Notes under the pieces: model-generated
Databases searched by the model: none
Seen by the model: the letters and a program-made list of their open reading frames with translations, nothing else
Told to the model about the DNA's origin: nothing
Made by a program: the position numbers and the translations under genes
Shown here: positions 8,475 to 15,996 of the stretch, in pieces
Layout: every line of letters starts with the position of its first letter
Numbering within the stretch: the stretch's first letter is position 1
Assembly (NCBI RefSeq): GCF_026460945.1
Contig: NZ_JAOVZV010000018.1
Coordinates: forward strand, 90,358 to 154,357
DNA from: Chryseobacterium luquanense
Lineage (GTDB): Bacteria > Bacteroidota > Bacteroidia > Flavobacteriales > Weeksellaceae
DNA: 64,000 bases
Reading direction: 5' to 3'

Positions 8475-8720
8475 ATGAAGGGACGTTACTTTAAATTATT
8501 GATTATTGTTTTAATTATTTTAATTCCTGTTTTTTATTTTGGAGTAATCAATACAAAAGTCAGTTTAAAATATGAAACCAATAACCCTGGTGATTGTGTT
8601 TCATATGTAACCGGAGTAAATTTATGTAAGGATATAGAACAAATGAAAATATTGATTATTACCGATATTGTTTTAATTGTTCTTTTAATGTTGAGTAGAA
8701 AAAAAATAGTAAGAGATTGA
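8475..8720 (+). CDS. Small two-helix membrane protein inside the paa operon
   Basis: An 81-residue unknown protein. The N-terminal helix (about residues 7-24) and the C-terminal helix (about 58-73) are strongly hydrophobic. Between them is a short hydrophilic loop with two cysteines (PGDC and NLC, 14 apart) that would be outside if the N-terminus is cytoplasmic. The protein ends in basic residues (SRKKIVRD). Its stop overlaps the TTG start of paaD by four bases (TTGA), which argues that it is translated. Known paa operons do not usually have a gene here, so its role is unknown. Confidence 0.6.
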   Translation: MKGRYFKLLIIVLIILIPVFYFGVINTKVSLKYETNNPGDCVSYVTGVNLCKDIEQMKILIITDIVLIVLLMLSRKKIVRD

Positions 8721-9181
8721 AAAATCCTTTAGAAATATTAGAATTAGTTCCCGATCCGGAAATTCCGGTGATCAATATCGTGGAATTGGGTATTGTAAGA
8801 GAAGCTAAAGTTACAAGCGAAAATTCTTGCGAAGTGACGATTACGCCGACTTATTCTGCCTGTCCCGCTATGTTTACCATTGAGGAAGACATCATTAAGA
8901 TCATGAAGGAAAACGGTTGGGACGCTAAAGTCGCTACCAAAATGTTTCCAATCTGGACGACAGACTGGTTGACGGATGAAGCGAGAGAAAAACTCCGTGT
9001 TTACGGAATTACACCTCCCGAAAAAGGAGCCGACGAAAACCATATCGGGAAACCAAAAAAATGTCCTCGTTGCGGCTCGATGAATTCAAAACAGATCAGC
9101 AGATTCGGGTCTACTTTGTGTAAGGCTTCGTACCAATGTTTAGACTGTCTGGAGCCGTTTGATTATTTTAAATGCCACTAA
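8717..9181 (+). CDS. paaD: Phenylacetyl-CoA epoxidase maturation protein PaaD
   Basis: A 154-residue protein: an N-terminal MIP18/DUF59 domain (LELVPDPEIPVINIVELGIVRE) followed by a C-terminal zinc-ribbon region with cysteine pairs (CPRCGS, then CKASYQCLDC and a final KCH). PaaD is thought to help assemble the iron centre of the epoxidase. A TTG start at 8717 is chosen because it puts the conserved KNPLEILELVPDPEIPV block at the N-terminus as in homologs. No ATG is available nearby. It overlaps the preceding small ORF by four bases. Confidence 0.93.
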   Translation: MKNPLEILELVPDPEIPVINIVELGIVREAKVTSENSCEVTITPTYSACPAMFTIEEDIIKIMKENGWDAKVATKMFPIWTTDWLTDEAREKLRVYGITPPEKGADENHIGKPKKCPRCGSMNSKQISRFGSTLCKASYQCLDCLEPFDYFKCH

Positions 9182-9308
9182 ATTAATGTAACATCTAGCA
9201 ATGTAAGAATGTAACAATTTTAAATGCAATAAATATTGTTATACTGGTAAACTGGTGCATTGCTACATTTTTATACGTAAATTTACATTAATCATAAAAA
9301 TTAAAACT

Positions 9309-10109
9309 ATGTACACACAACTCGATATTGAATCGCATTTTGGCGGAAAATTAAAAATCGCTTACCTCAATCAACCTGATACGATGAATGCTTTAACCAA
9401 GCCTTCGTTAGCAGATTTAAAAGATTTTGTAAAAGAATGCAGTGATGATCCCACAGTAAGATGTGTAGCCATTTCAGGAAGAGGAAGAGCATTCTGTTCC
9501 GGTCAGAATTTAGATGATGCTTTCGTTCAGGGAAACGATCATCATGATGATGATATTATCAGAAGAATCGTAACAGATTATTACAATCCTTTGGTACTTG
9601 AAATTACCCGTTGCAAAAAACCTGTAGTTGCTTTAGTTAACGGTCCTGCTGTTGGAGCCGGTGCCATGTTGGCATTGATTTGCGACTTCGTTTTGGCGAA
9701 TGATAAAGCATATTTTTCACAGGCATTCTCTAATATCGGATTGATTCCTGATACTGGCGGAACGTATTTCTTACCTAAATTATTAGGAAGACAATTGGCG
9801 AATTATTTAGCATTTACAGGCAAAAAATTATCGGCTGAAGAATCAAAAGCTTACGGTTTGGTAGCTGAAGTTTTCACTGAGGAAGAATTTAATTCAAAAT
9901 CAATGGAAATTTTAGAAAAAGTTTCGAATATGCCGACCGTTGGTTTAAAATTAACCAAAAAAGCCTTTGCCGCTTCTTATAATAATTCATTGAAAGATCA
10001 ATTGGAATTGGAAGGCGATTTGCAACAGGAAGCCGCAGAAACAGAAGATTTCAGAGAAGGTGTACAGGCCTTTTTACAAAAAAGAAAACCTGAATATAAA
10101 GGAAAATAA
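9309..10109 (+). CDS. paaG: 1,2-epoxyphenylacetyl-CoA isomerase (enoyl-CoA isomerase family)
   Basis: A 266-residue crotonase-family enzyme. The ATG at 9309 is preferred over an in-frame ATG at 9255, whose extra 18 residues (HCYIFIRKFTLIIKIKT) look like translated spacer. Oxyanion-hole segments are FCSGQNLDD and GPAVGAGAMLAL. The AFSNIGLIPDTGGTYFLPKLLG block has the aspartate (IPD) typical of PaaG, which converts the ring epoxide to the oxepin. The position after paaD supports this over PaaF. The sequence alone cannot exclude a dual role. Confidence 0.88.
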   Translation: MYTQLDIESHFGGKLKIAYLNQPDTMNALTKPSLADLKDFVKECSDDPTVRCVAISGRGRAFCSGQNLDDAFVQGNDHHDDDIIRRIVTDYYNPLVLEITRCKKPVVALVNGPAVGAGAMLALICDFVLANDKAYFSQAFSNIGLIPDTGGTYFLPKLLGRQLANYLAFTGKKLSAEESKAYGLVAEVFTEEEFNSKSMEILEKVSNMPTVGLKLTKKAFAASYNNSLKDQLELEGDLQQEAAETEDFREGVQAFLQKRKPEYKGK

Positions 10110-10111
10110 TA

Positions 10112-10192
10112 TTATAGAATTTAGAAATTAGAGGTTAGAAATTAGTTTACAAAATCTAACTTCTAACTTCTGGCTTCTAACATCTATAAATA
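10112..10192. repeat. Imperfect inverted repeat, paaG-paaH gap
   Basis: TTTAGAAATTAGAGGTTAGAAA is followed by its approximate reverse complement (TCTAACTTCTAACTTC...TCTAACATCTA). It is low-complexity and non-coding, and differs in sequence from the repeats in the neighbouring gaps. Confidence 0.45.
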
Positions 10193-11329
10193 ATGAAAAA
10201 CGTAGGAATAATCGGTGCCGGAACGATGGGAATTGGCATCGCACAAGTAGCCGCAACCAACGGATGCAAAGTTTGGGTCTATGACGCCAACGCAAAACAG
10301 GTAGAAACGGCAACCGTAGGTTTGGAAAAAACACTGACCAGATTGGTGGACAAGCAGAAGATTTCATCTGAAAAAATGGTTGAAATTTTATCTAATATTT
10401 CCATCGCTACAGAACTGAAGGACTTCAAAGATTGCGAACTCGTCATCGAAGCCATTATCGAAAATAAAGAAATCAAAACAAAAGTTTTCACAGAATTAGA
10501 GAAACATGTTTCTGAAAACTGTGTGATTGCTTCTAATACATCGTCCATTTCCATCACATCACTCGGTGCAGAACTGCAAAAACAGGAGCGTTTCATCGGA
10601 ATTCACTTTTTCAATCCGGCTCCCTTGATGCCTTTGGTTGAAATCATTCCATCTTTACTTACCGAAAAATCTTTAGCCGAAAAAATGTACAGCCTCATGA
10701 AAGATTGGGGTAAAGTTCCTGTGATTGCCAAAGATATTCCTGGGTTTATCGTCAACAGAATCGCCCGTCCTTTTTATGGAGAAGGTTTGAGAATTGTTGA
10801 AGAAAACATCGCAACGGTAGAACAGGTTGATGACGCAATGAAAACTATAGGAAACTTCAAAATGGGACCTTTTGAGCTGATGGATTTAATTGGTGTTGAT
10901 GTGAATTTCTCCGTAACAAAAACAGTTTACAACGAGTATTTCTACGATCCGAAATACAAGCCATCTCTTCTTCAGCAGAGAATGTCTGAAGCTAAACTTC
11001 ACGGCAGAAAAACCGGAAAAGGATTCTATGATTATGCTGACGGAGCTGTAAAAACTGAACCAACGAAAGACGAAGCATTGTATCAGCAAATATTTTTAAG
11101 AATTGTTTCAATGTTGATCAATGATGCAGTTGAAGCCAAAAGATTAGGCATTGCGAATGATGAAGATTTGGAATTAGCCATGCAGAAAGGTGTCAATTAT
11201 CCAAAAGGATTGCTGGCTTGGGGAAAAGAAATAGGATATAAAAAAATCTCTGAAACCCTACAAAATCTTTACGAAGAATATCAGGAAGAGAGATACAGAC
11301 AAAGCCCGTTGCTTCGCAAATTGAATTAG
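10193..11329 (+). CDS. paaH: 3-hydroxyacyl-CoA dehydrogenase
   Basis: A 378-residue NAD-dependent enzyme that oxidises 3-hydroxyadipyl-CoA to 3-oxoadipyl-CoA. The N-terminal Rossmann motif is GIIGAGTMGIGIAQVAATNG. The substrate/catalytic segments are SNTSSISITS and GIHFFNPAPLMPLVEII, the latter containing the catalytic histidine. KDIPGFIVNRIARPFYGEGL opens the helical C-terminal domain, and a second such region ends the protein. E. coli PaaH is longer (about 475), so this is a shorter form, complete at both ends. An 83-base gap with an inverted TTAGAAATTAGAGG-type repeat precedes it. Confidence 0.93.
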   Translation: MKNVGIIGAGTMGIGIAQVAATNGCKVWVYDANAKQVETATVGLEKTLTRLVDKQKISSEKMVEILSNISIATELKDFKDCELVIEAIIENKEIKTKVFTELEKHVSENCVIASNTSSISITSLGAELQKQERFIGIHFFNPAPLMPLVEIIPSLLTEKSLAEKMYSLMKDWGKVPVIAKDIPGFIVNRIARPFYGEGLRIVEENIATVEQVDDAMKTIGNFKMGPFELMDLIGVDVNFSVTKTVYNEYFYDPKYKPSLLQQRMSEAKLHGRKTGKGFYDYADGAVKTEPTKDEALYQQIFLRIVSMLINDAVEAKRLGIANDEDLELAMQKGVNYPKGLLAWGKEIGYKKISETLQNLYEEYQEERYRQSPLLRKLN

Positions 11330-11417
11330 ACAATTTGAAAATGTGCTAATTTGAAAATTGATTAACACAGATTTCCAATTTCAAATTTTCAAATTTATTT
11401 CATTTCAAATTAATATA

Positions 11418-11747
11418 ATGGATATAGAGGGATTCAGAGCCGAGTTAGAAACAAGGCTTCTCATTGAAAAAGAATATATAATTCAGGAACTTTCTTCAAT
11501 AGATGATTATAAGGAAAAGCTTGATTTATTAGGAAGATTTAATGAAAAATATAAAGAGCTGATTAAGAGATTAGCGAATGAAAGTGGTATTGATTTAAAT
11601 GCTCCTTATCCAACCGAAAACCCATCAAACTCAGGAAATCTTTCAAACGAACAGATAATTCTTGGCAAAACCATGAGCATTTACGACAAATTGGCTGATG
11701 AATTATATGAAAAAATCGCAATGATTCGTAAGCAAAAATATTTATGA
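11418..11747 (+). CDS. Small helical protein of unknown function in the paa cluster
   Basis: A 109-residue protein starting at the ATG at 11418. An earlier in-frame start at 11358 would translate the repeat-like spacer (FQFQIFKFISFQIN). The N-terminal half is charged and helical (ELETRLLIEKEYIIQELSSIDDYKEKLDLLGRFNEKYKELIKRL), with a Pro/Asn/Ser-rich linker, then a second short helix (MSIYDKLADELYEKIAMIRKQ). I recognise no family. No signal peptide or membrane segment is seen. Its place between paaH and paaI suggests co-transcription, not function. Confidence 0.6.
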   Translation: MDIEGFRAELETRLLIEKEYIIQELSSIDDYKEKLDLLGRFNEKYKELIKRLANESGIDLNAPYPTENPSNSGNLSNEQIILGKTMSIYDKLADELYEKIAMIRKQKYL

Positions 11748-11819
11748 AGAATGCACGATTATATATGATCTATAAAAACAATAAATATCTACGTATAAAA
11801 TAACAAGCATAAATTAAAA

Positions 11820-12233
11820 ATGAATCCAAGACAGGTTGCAAAATATATGTTTGATCAGGATTATTTTTCCCAATGGATGAATATCAAAATGATTGAAGTC
11901 AAAGAAAATTATTGTTTAATAGAAATGCCCATCAAGAAGGAAATGATTAATGGGTTAAAAACCGTTCACGGAGGTGTAACCTTCGCTTTTGCGGATTCTG
12001 CGTTAGCATTTTCGTCAAACAATACCGGCGATGCGGCAGTTGCTTTAAACTGCATTATTAATTTTACCAAAGCAGGAAAAGAAGGTGACACTTTCAGAGC
12101 AGAAAGCATTTTAGTAAATGACACCAGAAAAACTGCTGTTTATGACATTAAAATTACCAATCAAAATCAAGAATTGATTGCGAAATTTGTCGGAACGGTT
12201 TATAAAATAGGAAAAAAAATAACGGAATTATAA
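11820..12233 (+). CDS. paaI: Hydroxyphenylacetyl-CoA thioesterase (hotdog fold)
   Basis: A 137-residue hotdog-fold thioesterase of the PaaI type. The catalytic helix carries TVHGGVTFAFADSALAFSSN, in which the aspartate acts as general base, with NCIINFTKAGKEGDTFRAES after it. PaaI hydrolyses dead-end phenylacetyl-CoA derivatives and so protects the CoA pool. Length and the location in the paa cluster match. The preceding 72 bases are AT-rich without a clear promoter. Confidence 0.93.
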   Translation: MNPRQVAKYMFDQDYFSQWMNIKMIEVKENYCLIEMPIKKEMINGLKTVHGGVTFAFADSALAFSSNNTGDAAVALNCIINFTKAGKEGDTFRAESILVNDTRKTAVYDIKITNQNQELIAKFVGTVYKIGKKITEL

Positions 12234-12235
12234 AT

Positions 12236-12315
12236 AAGGTAAAATACATCAGATGTCAGATATTAGATTTGAAAATGTCTGTTGTCTGAAATCTATCATC
12301 TAAAATCTAATTAAA
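12236..12315. repeat. Imperfect inverted repeat, paaI-thiolase gap
   Basis: CATCAGATGTCAGATATTAGATTTGA is followed by an approximate reverse complement ending TCATCTAAAATCTAA. It is a further distinct low-complexity stem in a paa operon gap. Confidence 0.45.
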
Positions 12316-13524
12316 ATGAACAACGTATACATCATAGATTACATCAGAACACCAATTTCAAAATTATCCGGTGGTCTTTCAGAAGTTAGAGCCGATGATT
12401 TGGCGGCAATCGTTCTTAAAGAAATCGTTGCAAGAAATCCTGAAGTTCCTGTTGAGGAAATTGAGGATGTTATTTTCGGATGTGCTAATCAGGCTGGTGA
12501 AGATAACAGAAACGTAGCAAGAATGGGACTTTTACTGGCCGGACTTCCGTATAAAATCGGAGGAGAAACCGTAAACAGATTATGCGCTTCAGGAATGTCG
12601 GCGATCGCGAATGCATTCCGTTCGATCGCTTCCGGAGAAGGCGAAATTTACATTGCAGGTGGCGTTGAGCACATGACGCGCTCGCCTTATGTAATGTCAA
12701 AACCAAGTACCGCTTTTGGAAGAGACAGCCAGATGTTTGACACGACTTTCGGATGGAGATTTGTGAATCCCAAAATGAAAGAAATGTACGGTGTAGACAC
12801 GATGGGAGACACCGCTGAAAATTTGGCAGAAATGCACAACATCAGCCGTGAAGATCAGGATAAATTTGCCCTTTGGTCTCAACAAAAAGCGACTAAAGCT
12901 CAGGAAAGCGGAAGATTGGCAGAAGAAATTGTAAAAGTTGAAATTCCACAAAGAAAAGGCGAACCGAAAATTTTTGATACAGACGAATTTATCAAACCAA
13001 CCTCTTCAATGGAAGGATTAGGAAAACTTCTTCCCGCTTTCAGAAAAGAGGGCGGAACAGTAACGGCTGGAAACGCTTCTGGAATGAACGACGGAGCAGC
13101 AGCTTTAATTTTAGCAAGCGAAGAAGCTGTAAAAAAATATGACTTAAAACCGAAGGCGAAAATCTTAGGATCATCCGTTGCCGGCGTTGAACCAAGAATT
13201 ATGGGAATCGGTCCGGTTGAAGCGACTCAGAAATTGTTGAAAAGGCTAAATCTTTCATTGGAAGACATGGATATTATCGAATTAAACGAAGCTTTTGCTT
13301 CGCAGTCTTTGGCTGTAACGAGAAGTTTAGGTTTAAAAGATGATGATTCAAGAGTAAATCCAAATGGAGGCGCAATTGCCATTGGGCATCCACTTGGAGT
13401 TTCCGGAGCAAGAATTATCGGTTCTGCAGCTTTGGAACTTCAGAAACAAAATAAAAAATATGCGTTGTGTACGCTTTGTATCGGTGTCGGACAAGGGTAT
13501 GCAATGGTGATTGAAAAAGTATAA
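12316..13524 (+). CDS. paaJ: 3-oxoadipyl-CoA/3-oxo-5,6-dehydrosuberyl-CoA thiolase
   Basis: A 402-residue thiolase that cleaves 3-oxoadipyl-CoA and 3-oxo-5,6-dehydrosuberyl-CoA, giving acetyl-CoA and succinyl-CoA. The acyl-accepting cysteine is Cys90 in NRLCASGMSAIANA. The ELNEAFASQSLAV, NPNGGAIAIGHPLGVSGAR (catalytic His) and CTLCIGVGQGYAM (second Cys) blocks are all present. Length is normal. PcaF of the beta-ketoadipate pathway is nearly indistinguishable by sequence; the operon context favours PaaJ. Confidence 0.92.
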   Translation: MNNVYIIDYIRTPISKLSGGLSEVRADDLAAIVLKEIVARNPEVPVEEIEDVIFGCANQAGEDNRNVARMGLLLAGLPYKIGGETVNRLCASGMSAIANAFRSIASGEGEIYIAGGVEHMTRSPYVMSKPSTAFGRDSQMFDTTFGWRFVNPKMKEMYGVDTMGDTAENLAEMHNISREDQDKFALWSQQKATKAQESGRLAEEIVKVEIPQRKGEPKIFDTDEFIKPTSSMEGLGKLLPAFRKEGGTVTAGNASGMNDGAAALILASEEAVKKYDLKPKAKILGSSVAGVEPRIMGIGPVEATQKLLKRLNLSLEDMDIIELNEAFASQSLAVTRSLGLKDDDSRVNPNGGAIAIGHPLGVSGARIIGSAALELQKQNKKYALCTLCIGVGQGYAMVIEKV

Positions 13525-13655
13525 CTTTTTCAATAATGTAACAAAATAGCAATGTATTAATATAACAATCTACCGATCTACCATTATTCGAAGTATTTTG
13601 ATTGGTAAACTGGTACATTGATACATTGTTAGATTTAAATTTTAATTAAAAATTA
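13525..13655. repeat. AT-rich inverted repeat, thiolase-paaY gap
   Basis: It has words such as AATGTAACAAAATAGCAATGTA, then GGTAAACTGGTACATTGATACATTGTTA, which are roughly reverse complementary. The same words fill the gaps at 9181-9265 and 15893-15980, so they form one repeat family. Confidence 0.5.
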
Positions 13656-14249
13656 ATGAATATCTACTCATATCACGGAATTCGCCCCATCATCAAACCA
13701 TCTGCTTACGTTCATCCGCAGGCGGTGATTATTGGAAATGTGGAAATCGGCGAAGAGGTTTATGTCGGTCCCAATGCGGTGATTCGTGGCGACTGGGGTA
13801 AAATTATTGTGAAAGACGGTGCGAATGTTCAGGAAAACTGTACACTTCACGTTTTTCCGGGAATTGAAACTATTTTGGAAGAATCCGCACACATCGGTCA
13901 CGGAGCGATTATTCATTCTGGACATATCGGTAGAAACTGTCTGGTTGGAATGAATGCTGTTGTCATGGACAAAGCCGTAATCGGTGATGAATGCATAATT
14001 GGTGCGCTGGCTTTTGTTCCGGCAAATTTCAGATGTGATGCGAGAAAATTGATCGTTGGAAGTCCGGCAAAAATTATCCGTGATGTTTCTGACGAAATGA
14101 TCAAATGGAAAACGGAAGGAACAAAATTGTATCAGGACTTGGCGAGAGAAGGGAAGGATGCGATTCAACTGTGTGAACCTTTTACGGAATATGTTCAGCA
14201 AATTCCTACGAAGGTTGTTGATTATGGGATTTGGGATGATGTGAAGTGA
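13656..14249 (+). CDS. paaY: PaaY-type hexapeptide-repeat protein (gamma-carbonic anhydrase-like thioesterase)
   Basis: A 197-residue left-handed beta-helix protein. Hexapeptide repeats run from about residue 14 to 140 (for example IGNVEIGEEVYVGPNAVIRGD, VQENCTLHVFPG, ESAHIGHGAIIHSGHIGRNCLVGMNAVV). They include the histidines that bind metal in gamma-carbonic anhydrases. PaaY is a thioesterase that removes inhibitory CoA adducts of phenylacetate breakdown. Gene order supports this assignment. Confidence 0.9.
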   Translation: MNIYSYHGIRPIIKPSAYVHPQAVIIGNVEIGEEVYVGPNAVIRGDWGKIIVKDGANVQENCTLHVFPGIETILEESAHIGHGAIIHSGHIGRNCLVGMNAVVMDKAVIGDECIIGALAFVPANFRCDARKLIVGSPAKIIRDVSDEMIKWKTEGTKLYQDLAREGKDAIQLCEPFTEYVQQIPTKVVDYGIWDDVK

Positions 14250-14265
14250 TTTGACTTATCCTGAT

Positions 14266-14298
14266 AAACCTCATAGGTTTCAAAAACCTATGAGGTTT
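14266..14298. repeat. REP-like palindrome 1 (upstream of RAYT)
   Basis: Arms AAACCTCATAGGTTT (14266-14280) and AAACCTATGAGGTTT (14284-14298) with a three-base loop. The identical arms recur after the transposase gene at 14912-14944. Confidence 0.85.
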
Positions 14299-14318
14299 GA
14301 ATAAAAACGAATGAAGAA

Positions 14319-14897
14319 ATGTCAAATAAAGAAAGTTTTGAATTAGGATACGTTTATCATGTCTACACGCATGGTAATGGAAAAGATTTGATTTTTCGGG
14401 AGAATGAAAACTACAGGTATTTTTTAGATAAGCTTTTAAAATATATTGCTCCAATAGCTGAAATATATGCATATTGTTTAATGCCAAATCATTTTCATCT
14501 ACTTTTAAGGTTTAAAAATTTAAAATCAATTCCAGATAATGATGAACATAAATATTTGATGAAGCAGTTCAGCAACTTTTTAAATGGCTATGCAAAAGCG
14601 TACAACAAAAAATACAGTAGAAAAGGAGCTCTTTTTCTTGATTATTTAAAACGTAAAAGAGTAGATGATGAAAAATACTTAAAGAAATTATTTCATTATA
14701 TTCACAATAACCCTGTCAGTCATGGATTTGTTGAAGTTATTGATGTTTGGAAATACTCATCTTATCTTTCATACATCAACTTCCACAAGGAAAGTAAAAT
14801 TGAAAGAAAAGAGATGATGCAATATTTTGATACAATAAAAGATTTTGTTGAATATCATAAGTCTAACGTTGAGTATGATTTTTTGACAAAAGAATAA
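14319..14897 (+). CDS. REP-associated tyrosine transposase (Y1/IS200-like)
   Basis: A 192-residue single-domain protein of the Y1 transposase fold. The metal-binding HUH motif is MPNHFHLLLRF (around residues 55-65). The later KYLKKLFHYIHNNPVSHGFVEVIDVWKYSSYLSYI segment carries the tyrosine region typical of RAYTs. RAYTs nick and join single-stranded DNA at REP palindromes and are thought to spread them. The gene is flanked by two identical 15-base-arm palindromes and a third related one, which fits a REP/RAYT pair. It is inserted between paaY and the esterase/paaZ genes, and is the only mobile-element gene in the window. Confidence 0.9.
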   Translation: MSNKESFELGYVYHVYTHGNGKDLIFRENENYRYFLDKLLKYIAPIAEIYAYCLMPNHFHLLLRFKNLKSIPDNDEHKYLMKQFSNFLNGYAKAYNKKYSRKGALFLDYLKRKRVDDEKYLKKLFHYIHNNPVSHGFVEVIDVWKYSSYLSYINFHKESKIERKEMMQYFDTIKDFVEYHKSNVEYDFLTKE

Positions 14898-14911
14898 AAA
14901 GCGTCAAACTC

Positions 14912-14944
14912 AAACCTCATAGGTTTTTAAAACCTATGAGGTTT
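14912..14944. repeat. REP-like palindrome 2 (downstream of RAYT)
   Basis: Same 15-base arms as palindrome 1 (14912-14926, 14930-14944) in the same orientation, with a loop of three bases (TTA). It follows the RAYT stop codon by 14 bases. Confidence 0.85.
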
Positions 14945-14990
14945 TGGAAGAAATTCTTGAATATAGAATAGCTGTTGATAAACCGCAGCC

Positions 14991-15023
14991 AAACCTAACG
15001 GGTTTTTAAAACCCGTTAGGTTT
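14991..15023. repeat. REP-like palindrome 3 (variant)
   Basis: Arms AAACCTAACGGGTTT (14991-15005) and AAACCCGTTAGGTTT (15009-15023). Outer AAACCT and GGTTT are kept, while the core is changed on both sides in a matching way, so the fold is preserved. Confidence 0.8.
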
Positions 15024-15066
15024 AAACAAAGTATTACTAATAAAGAATTAAATTTCAGAATAAGAA

Positions 15067-15894
15067 ATGATTAAAAAATTCCTTTTTTTCGCCGCCATTT
15101 TATTTACATTCCAATTCACGGTTTCTGCCCAGAATGGAACTGTAAAACCATTGACGATTGGGGAAATCAGAACACTAAAATCTGAAATCTTAAAAGAAGA
15201 AAGAGCGCTAAATATTTATCTTCCGCAGAATTTTGACAAAACAAAATCCTATCCGATCATTTATCTTTTGGATGGAAGTATAAATGAAGATTTTATTCAC
15301 GTAACAGGGTTAGTGCAGTTCTTTAATCAGATGTATTCAATGCCGGAAACGATTGTGGTTGGAATTGCAAATGTCGACAGAAAAAGAGACTTCACTTTTC
15401 ATACGGATTTAAAGGATTTACAGAAAGATTATCCTACTACCGGACATTCAGATAAATTCATCAATTTTCTTGAGAAAGAACTTAAACCTTACATCGAAAA
15501 TCAGTTTAAAACTACTGACACTTATCTATTTGGACAGTCTTTGGGTGGACTTTTAGCAACAGAAATTCTGCTGAAAAAACCTGAAATGTTTAATAATTAT
15601 TTTATTATCAGTCCGAGTTTGTGGTGGGATGATGAAAGTCTTTTGAAACTGGCACCGCAATTATTAGCGAAAAGTAACGATACCAGGAAATTTGTTTACA
15701 TTTCTGTCGGAAAAGGCGAACACAAAGTGATGGTTAAGGACGCGGAAGATTTATATGATATCCTGAAAAAATCAAATAAGAAAAACTGGAAGATAGAATA
15801 TAAAATGATGGAAACAGATAATCACGCAACAATTCTTCACAGAAGTCTGTATGAGGGATTGGTGAAACTGTTTCCGTATCAGGAACCTAAATAA
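15067..15894 (+). CDS. Secreted esterase-like alpha/beta hydrolase
   Basis: A 275-residue protein with an N-terminal signal peptide (hydrophobic to about residue 20, then AQN). The hydrolase domain resembles the Fes/esterase D family (COG2819-like). It has RALNIYLPQNFDKTKSYPIIYLLDG at the start, the nucleophile elbow LFGQSLGGLL near residue 158, and a late NHATILH segment as likely catalytic histidine. It probably cleaves an ester in the periplasm or outside. It lies in the paa cluster between the RAYT and paaZ, but I see no reason in its sequence to link it to phenylacetate. Confidence 0.85.
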   Translation: MIKKFLFFAAILFTFQFTVSAQNGTVKPLTIGEIRTLKSEILKEERALNIYLPQNFDKTKSYPIIYLLDGSINEDFIHVTGLVQFFNQMYSMPETIVVGIANVDRKRDFTFHTDLKDLQKDYPTTGHSDKFINFLEKELKPYIENQFKTTDTYLFGQSLGGLLATEILLKKPEMFNNYFIISPSLWWDDESLLKLAPQLLAKSNDTRKFVYISVGKGEHKVMVKDAEDLYDILKKSNKKNWKIEYKMMETDNHATILHRSLYEGLVKLFPYQEPK

Positions 15895-15985
15895 ATGTAA
15901 CAATATAACAATGTGAAAATCTAATAATTTAAATTTTTCTAAGAATTGCTAAACTGTTAAACTGATACATTGTTGAACTAAAATA
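15893..15985. repeat. AT-rich inverted repeat, esterase-paaZ gap
   Basis: It contains ATGTAACAATATAACAATGTGAAAATC and ATTGCTAAACTGTTAAACTGATACATTGTTGAAC, the same word family as at 9181-9265 and 13525-13655. Confidence 0.45.
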
Positions 15986-15996
15986 TAAAATATTTT

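Noticed and set aside
9255..9308. Upstream ATG for the paaG gene
   Set aside because: The added residues look like translated spacer and precede the family start at 9309.
13668..14201. Long open frame of 177 residues on the minus strand
   Set aside because: It is antisense to paaY, whose hexapeptide repeats explain the sequence; no coding signal of its own is seen.
14986..15030. Transcription terminator of paaY/RAYT
   Set aside because: The stem at 14991-15023 has no T-run after it and belongs to the palindrome family of the RAYT, so it was listed as a repeat.
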